NCBI GenBank assembly: GCA_017445115.1
Contig: JAFSUU010000013.1
Location: 1 to 7,323, forward strand
Length of the DNA stretch: 7,323 nt
Reading direction: 5' to 3'
DNA from: Clostridia bacterium
Lineage (GTDB): Bacteria > Bacillota_A > Clostridia > Oscillospirales > CAG-272
Position 1 is the first letter of the stretch, and each line of letters opens with the position of its first letter. A program made the translations under genes and the position numbers. Below are positions 1 through 4,507 of this stretch, piece by piece. The notes under the pieces were generated by a model. That model ran no database searches, had not been told where the DNA came from, and saw only the letters and a program-made list of their open reading frames with translations.

Positions 1-140
1 CCCCATTTGGCAACGCGGGCTTGGTCCTGCGCGCCGTCTTCCGTGGTGTACTTCGCGAAAGTACCGGAAATGATGCTGGTGGTGAGGAGAACGGCCATCA
101 ACAGAACGGAAGCCACTCTCATCGTTTTGTTTTTCTTCAT
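1..140 (-). CDS. SipW-dependent signal peptide protein (TasA/camelysin-like), N-terminal part only
   Basis: Only the first 46 codons are in the window; the gene runs off its left edge. It begins MKKNKTMRVASVLLMAVLL, a basic N-terminus followed by a hydrophobic core of about 18 residues. A GTFAKYTTEDG stretch follows around residues 26-36, then ARVAKWG. This arrangement (short signal peptide, Gly-Thr-aromatic-Ala, acidic/Thr patch, ARVAKWG) is typical of SipW-type signal peptides on TasA/camelysin-like proteins, which are exported, cleaved by SipW and often form surface fibres. The start is supported by AGAAAGGATC about 6-8 bases before the ATG at 140. It lies 103 bp after the SipW-like peptidase gene in the same orientation, which fits enzyme and substrate in one operon. 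The mature protein is not visible, so fibre formation is an inference from the family. Confidence 0.78.
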   Translation of the reverse strand, partial: MKKNKTMRVASVLLMAVLLTTSIISGTFAKYTTEDGAQDQARVAKW

Positions 141-155
141 AATTAAGATCCTTTC

Positions 156-170
156 TTGCCTTCTCGGCAA
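156..170 (-). other. Small hairpin just upstream of the TasA-like ribosome binding site
   Basis: TTGCC and GGCAA form a 5-bp stem with a 5-nt loop, ending a few bases before the AGAAAGGA ribosome binding site of the TasA-like gene. It has no U-tract, so it is not a terminator. It could stabilise a processed 5' end or tune translation of the substrate gene relative to sipW. A weaker hairpin (CCTC/GAGG, 182-193) lies further upstream. No convincing promoter was seen in this 103-bp gap, so co-transcription with the peptidase gene is the simplest reading. Confidence 0.35.
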
Positions 171-243
171 TGATAATTCTTCCTCTACCGAGGAGTTTTA
201 TATATTTTCCCCCCGGTGTGGCTTCCGGAGGAAGAATACTGTG

Positions 244-1020
244 TTATGCCCTCTCATCGGGCGGATCGGTGTTCCCCGCATCTGGCGGGTCGACCGTTTC
301 GGTGTGTCCGGACGGAGGTTCTGTCTGTCCGGATGGCATCGGCTGAAGCACATCGCCGGAAGACGTTTTTTCCGTTTCCGCCTGCTTTGCCCGCAAAGCC
401 GCAAGCTCGGCGAGCAGGGCGTCGTTATCGTTCCGGCGTTTCCGGTCAAATTTCTTTGCCCGGATCAGCTCGTACGCGATCAGAAGAAGCATAGGAAGAA
501 AGACGCAGACGATCAATCCGGCGGTGGTCTGCATGAACAGAGCGACGTGACCGACGTTCGGTATCCGGAAACGGTAAGTGCCGACGACCTTATCAGCCTT
601 GACCGCAAGCCGGTCTTCCGTATTGTTGGCGTCGCCTTTTGTCCGGAAAGCAAGCACGCCGTCCTCTTCGGTGATTTCGATTATACGGTGAGTCACGATG
701 CTTGTGCCGTTTCCGGCGGGATCAAAGAACGCTATCACGTCTCCGACCGCGAGAGATGAGGTGTCTGCCTGACGGCAGACGATCAAATCCCCGCTCTTTA
801 TCACAGGGTCCATAGAATCGGTCAAAACGATCAATGGAAAGATCCCGCCAATGCTCGGGACATCATCTTTATTGGTATAACTGCGTATGATCAAAGTAAC
901 GTTGATCACCAGAATCGGAATAAGAATAACGCAAAGAACAATCCCGATTACAGTGAAAACCCTGTGACCGACGCTTGACTTGCCTTTTCGTTTTCCGCTG
1001 CTTGTTTCGTTCACTATCAC
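244..1020 (-). CDS. sipW: SipW-like (ER-type) signal peptidase I with long cytoplasmic tail
   Basis: This is a membrane serine peptidase of 258 residues that removes signal peptides from exported proteins. Residues about 21-45 form an N-terminal membrane anchor. The catalytic serine is Ser69 in the TDSMDP motif, His111 lies in VTHRI, and the conserved acidic residue is Asp130 in KGDANN. The Ser-His arrangement, rather than Ser-Lys, marks the ER/SipW type. A second membrane segment spans about 159-185. The family is commonly near 190 residues; here about 70 extra residues follow: a charged helix (186-217) and a Pro/Asp-rich tail with repeated SGxTE and DPPD units. The start is GTG at 1020, chosen because AGAAAGGA lies 8 bases upstream; another in-frame GTG is at 1014. 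The TasA-like gene 103 bp downstream is the likely substrate. If the operon is driven by the inversion switch upstream, this enzyme would be phase variable. Confidence 0.9.
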   Translation of the reverse strand: MIVNETSSGKRKGKSSVGHRVFTVIGIVLCVILIPILVINVTLIIRSYTNKDDVPSIGGIFPLIVLTDSMDPVIKSGDLIVCRQADTSSLAVGDVIAFFDPAGNGTSIVTHRIIEITEEDGVLAFRTKGDANNTEDRLAVKADKVVGTYRFRIPNVGHVALFMQTTAGLIVCVFLPMLLLIAYELIRAKKFDRKRRNDNDALLAELAALRAKQAETEKTSSGDVLQPMPSGQTEPPSGHTETVDPPDAGNTDPPDERA

Positions 1021-1080
1021 TCACCCGATCCTTTCTGCCGTATTGGGGCCGCGTCTGCCCTTTCTTTTCAATATAAAGGC

Positions 1081-1164
1081 GCTTGAGGAATGCAGAGCAA
1101 AATGCTCAACTTAAACTCCGCAATATTAGTCGATTCCCGGCGACTGCCGTTTTGTTCCTCAAGC
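1081..1164 (-). other. Structured non-coding element ahead of sipW (three-way-junction-like)
   Basis: A perfect 10-bp inverted repeat (GCTTGAGGAA at 1081-1090, TTCCTCAAGC at 1155-1164) encloses two further hairpins. These are GAGCA/TGCTC with a 3-nt loop (1095-1107) and AGTCG/CGACT with an 8-nt loop (1128-1145). Together they would fold as a closing stem plus two arms on either strand. It sits in the 234-bp gap before sipW and would be in the leader if read on the minus strand. No U-tract follows, so it is not an intrinsic terminator. I compared it mentally with common riboswitch cores (purine, c-di-GMP, SAM, THF, glycine, fluoride) and recognised none. A riboswitch-like leader, a processing site or a protein-binding site are all possible. 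Confidence 0.4.
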
Positions 1165-1170
1165 CGATCT

Positions 1171-1188
1171 GGCCAACGGCAGGCCAAC
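1171..1188. repeat. Short direct repeat GGCCAAC
   Basis: GGCCAAC occurs at 1171-1177 and again at 1182-1188 with 4 bp between, so the starts are 11 bp apart, about one helical turn. It lies beside the structured element before sipW. A protein-binding site is possible, but nothing else in the sequence supports it. Confidence 0.25.
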
Positions 1189-1254
1189 ATGAATTCATTC
1201 GCACTAATAAGGAATAATATATAAGGAAGGAAAAACCGTATTTTCGTGTTGAAC

Positions 1255-1668
1255 TCAGCGCAGAGATCCTACCAGATGCCTTTTTGCCTCGCCGGCGCTT
1301 TCAAACACCTCTGTGCTTCCGGTAAGGTAAGCGAACGCGTCGTTCCACTGAAACAGCGTGGCGTCCTCCTCCGGAATGCTGTCTATCACGTCGGAAAGCC
1401 TTGTTTTTTCTTCTTTTCCAATAAACCGCAGATCGGAAATATAAAGACAGCCCATTCTGTCCGCACAGTATTCGAATAAATCTTTTCCGTCTATCATTCC
1501 ATCACTTCCCTTTAATAACAACGTTTCGTCCCGCAAACCGATCATTCTTTGACCGGTCGATCTTAACGCTTGCCGCAGCAAATCTGCCAACCAAAGATCC
1601 CGGTTTGTAAAACAGACCGCAAAGGTGACAAAACTGCCTTCCTTAAGGAACGCATCATCCGCATACAA
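1255..1668 (-). CDS. Unrecognised 137-codon protein, likely the main part of a frameshifted gene
   Basis: I do not recognise this protein. It reads as a soluble, mixed alpha/beta chain with no membrane segment or signal peptide, and includes stretches such as MGCLYISDLRFIGKEEKTRL and FQWNDAFAYLTG. The only start available is TTG at 1668, which has no good ribosome binding site. There is no ATG or GTG in this frame between the upstream TAG (1737-1735) and that TTG. A small ORF with a good ribosome binding site and ATG (1720-1655) overlaps it in the neighbouring frame and stops at TGA. A +1 shift at GGA-TGA would join the two into one protein of about 154 residues. It is the first gene after the inversion switch and precedes sipW, so a regulator or accessory of the fibre operon is conceivable, but nothing in the chain shows it. 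Confidence 0.6.
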   Translation of the reverse strand: MYADDAFLKEGSFVTFAVCFTNRDLWLADLLRQALRSTGQRMIGLRDETLLLKGSDGMIDGKDLFEYCADRMGCLYISDLRFIGKEEKTRLSDVIDSIPEEDATLFQWNDAFAYLTGSTEVFESAGEAKRHLVGSLR

Positions 1669-1720
1669 GGCAGTAATCCGATGGATCCGAACTTCCCGAG
1701 TTCGAATCCGCTTTGTACAT
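1655..1720 (-). CDS. Small ORF (21 codons) at the head of the switched operon; probable 5' part of the next gene
   Basis: ATG at 1720 is preceded by GGCGGAAG with 6 bases between, a better translation start than any other in this region. The peptide begins MYKADSNSGSSDPSDY, is rich in Ser and Asp, and ends CLVCG before TGA at 1657-1655. It overlaps the 137-codon ORF by 14 bases in the adjacent frame. It may be the true N-terminus of that gene separated by a frameshift (genuine, programmed or an assembly error), or a leader peptide whose translation is coupled to the next frame. The ribosome binding site begins only a few bases beyond the left inverted repeat, so in the inverted state the promoter would feed directly into it. 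Confidence 0.5.
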   Translation of the reverse strand: MYKADSNSGSSDPSDYCLVCG

Positions 1721-1737
1721 AAAATTACTTCCGCCTA

Positions 1738-1760
1738 TGATTACATTATTCGCGTTATGT
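1738..1760 (-). repeat. Left inverted repeat of the invertible segment (dif/Xer-like recombination site)
   Basis: Read on the minus strand, this 23-bp site matches the right-hand repeat at 2012-2034 at 22 of 23 positions. On the plus strand its core is ACATTA-TTCGCG-TTATGT: two 6-bp arms around a 6-bp centre. The centre is asymmetric and identical in the two sites once orientation is allowed for, as strand exchange by a tyrosine recombinase requires. The arms resemble dif sites (CATAA, 6 bp, TTATG). The single mismatch (1747 against 2025) falls in one arm, not the centre. Confidence 0.82.
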
Positions 1761-1803
1761 AATTTTTCGTAAGCGGTATCTGCCCAAACCGGCTTATAAA
1801 AAT

Positions 1804-1835
1804 AAAAAAACGCGCAACAAAGCACGCTCTTGCGC
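1804..1835 (-). terminator. Intrinsic terminator inside the invertible segment, facing the sipW operon
   Basis: On the minus strand GCGCAA (1835-1830) pairs with TTGCGC (1817-1812) across a 12-nt loop. G and then seven T residues follow (1810-1804), with a further T-rich stretch after. It would stop transcripts arriving from the recombinase side before they reach the operon. Because it lies inside the segment, inversion would turn it away, so it appears to be part of the OFF lock. The stem is only 6 bp, but the U-tract is strong. Confidence 0.7.
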
Positions 1836-1936
1836 TCTTTAACAAAAAAAGAGACGAAAGGGCTTTTTCGGCGTATCAAACTTGTAACAATTCTTTGAAT
1901 TTTTGCATTTCCGGCGATTATTTTTGCGCTTTATAC

Positions 1937-1965
1937 TTGACAAAACCGCTTTGACATGCTATAAT
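1937..1965 (+). promoter_or_regulatory. Perfect consensus sigma-A promoter inside the invertible segment
   Basis: TTGACA at 1937-1942 and TATAAT at 1960-1965 are separated by exactly 17 bp, with TG at 1957-1958 giving an extended -10. Transcription should start near 1972 and run right. No gene follows on this strand; a terminator at 2036-2058 ends the transcript after about 85 nt. A second, overlapping promoter (TTGACA 1951-1956, 16 bp, TATAAG 1973-1978) lies 13-14 bp downstream. Inversion would point both at the minus-strand operon. Confidence 0.88.
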
Positions 1966-1971
1966 TTGTCA
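1952..1971. promoter_or_regulatory. Possible operator overlapping the -10 box
   Basis: TGACA (1952-1956) and TGTCA (1967-1971) form an inverted repeat with 10 bp between, straddling the TATAAT box. A repressor bound here would block both overlapping promoters in either orientation of the segment. The left arm is also part of the second -35 box, so the symmetry could be coincidental. Confidence 0.3.
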
Positions 1972-2011
1972 GTATAAGTGCGAGTATACCTACAATTGTC
2001 CTGCAAATGCA

Positions 2012-2034
2012 ACATAACGCGAATTATGTAATCA
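2012..2034 (+). repeat. Right inverted repeat of the invertible segment (dif/Xer-like recombination site)
   Basis: The core is ACATAA (2012-2017), centre CGCGAA (2018-2023), TTATGT (2024-2029), then AATCA. The two arms are perfect inverted repeats, the layout used by XerC/XerD-type recombinases; dif sites also carry CATAA, 6 bp, TTATG. It is the inverse of the site at 1738-1760 with one mismatch, and ends 22 bp from the recombinase stop codon. The non-palindromic centre fixes polarity, so recombination between the two sites should invert rather than excise the DNA between them. Confidence 0.82.
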
Positions 2035-2035
2035 C

Positions 2036-2058
2036 CCGCCGCGCGACGGCGGTTTTTT
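2036..2058 (+). terminator. Intrinsic terminator just outside the invertible segment
   Basis: CCGCCG (2036-2041) pairs with CGGCGG (2047-2052) across a 5-nt loop, followed by six T residues (2053-2058). It begins two bases after the right recombination site, so it catches the OFF-oriented promoter and protects the recombinase gene from antisense transcription. The T-run overlaps the recombinase stop codon. Read on the minus strand the hairpin lacks a U-tract, so it should stop recombinase transcripts poorly. Confidence 0.85.
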
Positions 2059-2902
2059 ATATAATCAGCCGCATTTTTTCCATTCGTTGACGATGCTCTG
2101 TTCCAGTGCTGATAATATAGATCCGCGTGGTGTTGATACTGCTGTGACCGAGGATGTCGGCGAGCTTGGCGATGTCCTTCTCGATACCGTAGAAGACGCG
2201 GGCGAAAAGATGTCGCAGATTATGCGGAAACACCTTATTCGGGTTAACGTCCGCTTCCACACACAGCGCCTTCATATCACGCCAGATATTTGTCCGGCTG
2301 ACCGGCTTTCCGCCGCGCGTGATGAAGATATAGCCCGATTCGATCTCTTGCTCCGTTGCATAGCGGAGAAGTTTCTTTTGCAGTTCACGGACTATAAACA
2401 CAGATCGAGTTTTACCTTTACACGATACTGTCGCCTCGCCGCGTTTGGCAGCTTCTACGGTGATGAATTGCAATTCGCTCACGCGGATACCGGTACCGCA
2501 GATCGTTTGCAAGATCAAACACAGCCGCTCGTTGTGATTTGCTTTCGCCGTGTTCACAAGCCGCGTATACTCTGCTTTTGTCAGTTCCTTTTCCTCCGGG
2601 CAGAAGATCTGCTGTTGGATCTTGATCGTTTTCACCTTCAGATCGTGCCAGCCGAGAAACAAAAACAGACTGTTGATGCTCGCCAACATGGAATTGATGC
2701 TCCGCACGGCGTATCCGTCATCCTTCAGCTTGGTTTTGTAGGCGATAGCAAGTTCTTTTGTGATCTCCGCGCCGTCCGCGAAAACCGCGAAAACGGAAAC
2801 GTCCCTGCAATACTTTTCAATCGTCGCGTCGCTCCTTTCCTCCAGAATGAGATGCTCCCTGAACTTTTCAAGGAGCACTTTTGTCAAAATATGTCCTTTC
2901 AT
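2057..2902 (-). CDS. Tyrosine recombinase (XerC/XerD-like integrase), predicted invertase of the adjacent switch
   Basis: This 281-residue site-specific recombinase cuts and rejoins DNA through a phosphotyrosine link. Residues about 8-95 form the N-terminal SAM-like core-binding domain. The catalytic domain has the full set: Arg140 (GTGIRVSEL), Lys164 (CKGKTR), His227 and Arg230 (HNLRH), His253 (LGHSS) and the nucleophile Tyr262 (TRIYI). Length and domain order match compact Xer-type enzymes with no extra DNA-binding domain. ATG at 2902 is supported by GGAGGT 8 bases upstream. Its 3' end is 22 bp from one of two dif-like inverted repeats, the arrangement expected for a dedicated invertase. 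There is no sign of phage or integrative-element genes nearby. Chromosomal XerC/XerD is an alternative, but the adjacency to inverted sites around a promoter favours a switch enzyme. I saw no convincing promoter upstream. Confidence 0.95.
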   Translation of the reverse strand: MKGHILTKVLLEKFREHLILEERSDATIEKYCRDVSVFAVFADGAEITKELAIAYKTKLKDDGYAVRSINSMLASINSLFLFLGWHDLKVKTIKIQQQIFCPEEKELTKAEYTRLVNTAKANHNERLCLILQTICGTGIRVSELQFITVEAAKRGEATVSCKGKTRSVFIVRELQKKLLRYATEQEIESGYIFITRGGKPVSRTNIWRDMKALCVEADVNPNKVFPHNLRHLFARVFYGIEKDIAKLADILGHSSINTTRIYIISTGTEHRQRMEKMRLII

Positions 2903-2929
2903 CTTGATTTACCTCCGAGTAAATTATTT

Positions 2930-2990
2930 AAGATTTTACCCGAAAAGCATGAAATTAAAGAATTGTCGCTTTATTGTAGGGCAAAATCTT
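2930..2990 (-). promoter_or_regulatory. 12-bp inverted repeat in the recombinase leader
   Basis: Plus-strand arms at 2930-2941 (AAGATTTTACCC) and 2979-2990 (GGGCAAAATCTT) match as an inverted repeat at 11 of 12 positions around 37 bp. On the minus-strand RNA the one mismatch becomes a G-U pair, so a continuous 12-bp stem can form, ending about 13 bases before the GGAGGT of the recombinase gene. It could be a leader hairpin controlling recombinase expression, or a repressor site. A second small invertible element is less likely, since the arms lack the dif-like core. Confidence 0.45.
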
Positions 2991-3008
2991 TCATAATACG
3001 AATGTGTG

Positions 3009-3070
3009 AAAAGCCCCGCTGGGAATGACAGCAAGCGTAACGCTTGTTTTCACTCCCGACGGGGCTTTTT
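3009..3070 (-). terminator. Long palindromic, probably bidirectional terminator
   Basis: AAAAGCCCCG (3009-3018) pairs with CGGGGCTTTT (3060-3069). Inside, GGGA-TGA pairs with TCA-TCCC across one mismatch, and the tip is CAAGCG-TAA-CGCTTG (3032-3046). Both strands end the stem with a T-run: TTTTT on plus, TTTT on minus. It lies after the ATPase stop and before the recombinase leader, so on the minus strand it ends the ATPase transcript and separates the two genes. The length and nested symmetry also resemble dispersed palindromic repeats found in many copies per genome. Confidence 0.82.
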
Positions 3071-3111
3071 GTTTATAATTATCTTTATCGATCCTGAACA
3101 GTTGTTCTCAG

Positions 3112-4449
3112 TTATTCCTTTTCCCGCAGGAACCGTTTCAGAAGGAAGGTGAGAAAATAAGGGATGGTATAAAACTTTCCGTTGTAGCCGATATTTCTGT
3201 TGGCAAACTTTATGCCGAATTTGACGTCGGGATACTCGTCTTTGTCGATCAGCGCATTAAGCGACGGAGTAGACGAGTCGTTTGCCTTTACCTCTACCGG
3301 GACAAGTGATCCGGCGTTCCGGACAAAGAAATCCATCTCAAGTGATCCCCGCTCATTGCGGAAGAAATAGAGTTTATACCCCTGCTTGACAAGCATTTCT
3401 CCGACAACGTTCTCATACAGCGCGCCTTTATACGTGTTGAAATTACGGTTAGCCCGAAGATCTTCCTGCGCTTCGTCGTCGAGCGCGCCGACGAGAAGCC
3501 CGGTATCAGCATAGTAAAGCTTGTAGTTATTGGGATCGTAATTGCCTTTGAGCGGAAGTTCCGGCGCATTCATACAATGGCAAACGTTTATGATACCGGC
3601 GTTGGAAAGCCAATCCACCGTGCCGATATACTCTCTGTTCCGCGCTCCTTTTCGGACCTTGGAGATCTGAAACTTTTTATTGTCCTTTCCGAGGAACACC
3701 GGTATCTTGCGATACACGTCCAATATTCGAGCCTTATCGAAGCCTTCGGCGTATTTGGTGATATCTTCTTCATAATCGAGGAGGAGCTGTCTTTGCATCT
3801 TAAGCGTACCGCTGTAATTCTTCTGCGTAATAAAAGTAAAGACAACTGCGGGCATCCCGCCGAGTACCATATATTCGCGAAAATTTTCAAGCATTACGTC
3901 ATATTCATTCTGCGTAAGAGGCGTAACAGTCAGCATTTTTTGATAAAGCTCTTCGATCAGCTCGGGCTTGTATCCTTTTGCCCACAGAAACTCCTCAAAA
4001 TCCAGCGAGTACATTTCGTAATCTTCTTTGAAGCCCACGCTGTTGGATTCGATCTCCTTGTAGTTGATTCCCATCAACGATCCTGAGCAAATCACATCAA
4101 ACCTGCCGTCTTCCTTAAAGGATTTCAGGCTCGTGGCACAGTTTACGCAATCCTGAAGCTCGTCGAAGAAAATAAGCGTTTCGCCTTCGGGAAAGTCAAA
4201 CTCCGGGTTGTAAAGAGAAATATTCCGGAGGATCGTATCCACTTCGAACCCGTTGTCAAAAATCGTCTTATACTGTTTTTGAAGTACAAAGTTGATCTCA
4301 ACGACGGATTTATACGTGTTTTTCGCAAAATGCCGGATCGCCTCGGTTTTGCCGATCTGCCTTGCGCCCTTTACGACCAGCGGCAGCCTGTTTTCATCTT
4401 TTTTCCACTCGGCAAGAAAAAGGTCGATTTTTCTTGAAAGCCGTTCCAT
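3112..4449 (-). CDS. AAA+ ATPase with C-terminal DUF4143 domain
   Basis: The protein has 445 residues from the start chosen here. Walker A is GARQIGKT (28-35, Lys34) and Walker B is LIFFDELQ (92-99), followed by CSGSL near 121-125, a sensor-like position. The C-terminal half matches the DUF4143 layout: KLYYADTGLL (about 310-319), YENVVGEML (345-353) and LEMDFFV...VPVEVKA (371-389). That last Asp and Glu-x-Lys arrangement resembles a PD-(D/E)xK nuclease fold. Members are widespread in bacteria and archaea and their role is largely unknown. ATG at 4449 is chosen over an upstream in-frame TTG at 4464 because GGGAGG lies 8 bases before it. It has its own promoter at 4479-4507 and a strong terminator after it, so it is probably a single-gene unit, perhaps with read-through from the unknown genes upstream. 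Confidence 0.93.
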   Translation of the reverse strand: MERLSRKIDLFLAEWKKDENRLPLVVKGARQIGKTEAIRHFAKNTYKSVVEINFVLQKQYKTIFDNGFEVDTILRNISLYNPEFDFPEGETLIFFDELQDCVNCATSLKSFKEDGRFDVICSGSLMGINYKEIESNSVGFKEDYEMYSLDFEEFLWAKGYKPELIEELYQKMLTVTPLTQNEYDVMLENFREYMVLGGMPAVVFTFITQKNYSGTLKMQRQLLLDYEEDITKYAEGFDKARILDVYRKIPVFLGKDNKKFQISKVRKGARNREYIGTVDWLSNAGIINVCHCMNAPELPLKGNYDPNNYKLYYADTGLLVGALDDEAQEDLRANRNFNTYKGALYENVVGEMLVKQGYKLYFFRNERGSLEMDFFVRNAGSLVPVEVKANDSSTPSLNALIDKDEYPDVKFGIKFANRNIGYNGKFYTIPYFLTFLLKRFLREKE

Positions 4450-4478
4450 TTTGATCCCTCCCAACTATCATCACCAAT

Positions 4479-4507
4479 AGTATATCACATTTTCGCGAAA
4501 AAATCAA
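4479..4507 (-). promoter_or_regulatory. Promoter of the AAA/DUF4143 ATPase gene
   Basis: On the minus strand TTGATT (4507-4502) and TATACT (4484-4479) are separated by 17 bp, a near-consensus sigma-A promoter. The start would fall near 4472, giving a leader of about 23 nt before the ATG at 4449. One of three ATCACAT repeats touches the -10 box. Confidence 0.75.

Larger units (their letters stand above)
1738..2034. other. Predicted invertible promoter segment (phase-variation switch)
   Basis: The segment measures 297 bp including its inverted repeats, with 251 bp between them. It carries one consensus promoter facing right and one intrinsic terminator facing left, and no convincing gene. The flanks are a ribosome binding site and ATG on the left, and a terminator and recombinase gene on the right. 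In the orientation shown the promoter points away from the sipW operon and the inner terminator blocks transcription arriving from the right, so the operon should be OFF. Inversion would move the transcription start to about position 1800 on the minus strand, about 80 nt before the ATG at 1720. The architecture matches known invertible promoters of gut bacteria; inversion itself is inferred, not seen. Confidence 0.8.
1972..2058 (+). ncRNA. Predicted short transcript made in the OFF orientation
   Basis: The consensus promoter and the terminator at 2036-2058 define an RNA of about 87 nt with no supported ORF. It crosses the right recombination site, whose ACATAA/TTATGT arms can form a hairpin, and ends in the terminator hairpin. 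It may be a simple by-product of parking a strong promoter against a terminator, or a functional small RNA made only in the OFF state. Its 3' end overlaps the last few bases of the recombinase gene in antisense. Confidence 0.4.

Noticed and set aside
7..759. A 250-codon plus-strand frame over the SipW gene
   Set aside because: It is antisense to a clear signal peptidase and TasA-like start, and its protein is low-complexity and Arg/Phe-rich with no recognisable domain.
1639..1650. Perfect 12-bp palindrome TTCCTTAAGGAA
   Set aside because: It lies within a coding frame with no promoter nearby; a palindrome of this size can arise by chance and nothing else supports an operator.
1688..1710. GAGTTCGAATCC resembling a tRNA T-loop (possible tRNA or attachment site)
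   Set aside because: The T-stem does not pair around this loop and no matching acceptor strand or anticodon arm is found about 60 nt upstream. The CGAACT/AGTTCG hairpin here lies within the small ORF.
1655..1879. A 74-codon minus-strand frame crossing the left inverted repeat
   Set aside because: It starts at TTG without a ribosome binding site and reads through the intrinsic terminator and recombination site. Only its last 21 codons, from the ATG at 1720, have a credible start.
1738..2902. Recombinase as part of an integrated phage or conjugative element
   Set aside because: No excisionase, structural, relaxase or transfer gene is visible and the paired sites are inverted, not direct. Inverted sites favour inversion of a promoter over excision.
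2087..3028. A 313-codon plus-strand frame over the recombinase
   Set aside because: It is the reverse-strand shadow of a recombinase with all catalytic residues; no ribosome binding site or domain supports it.
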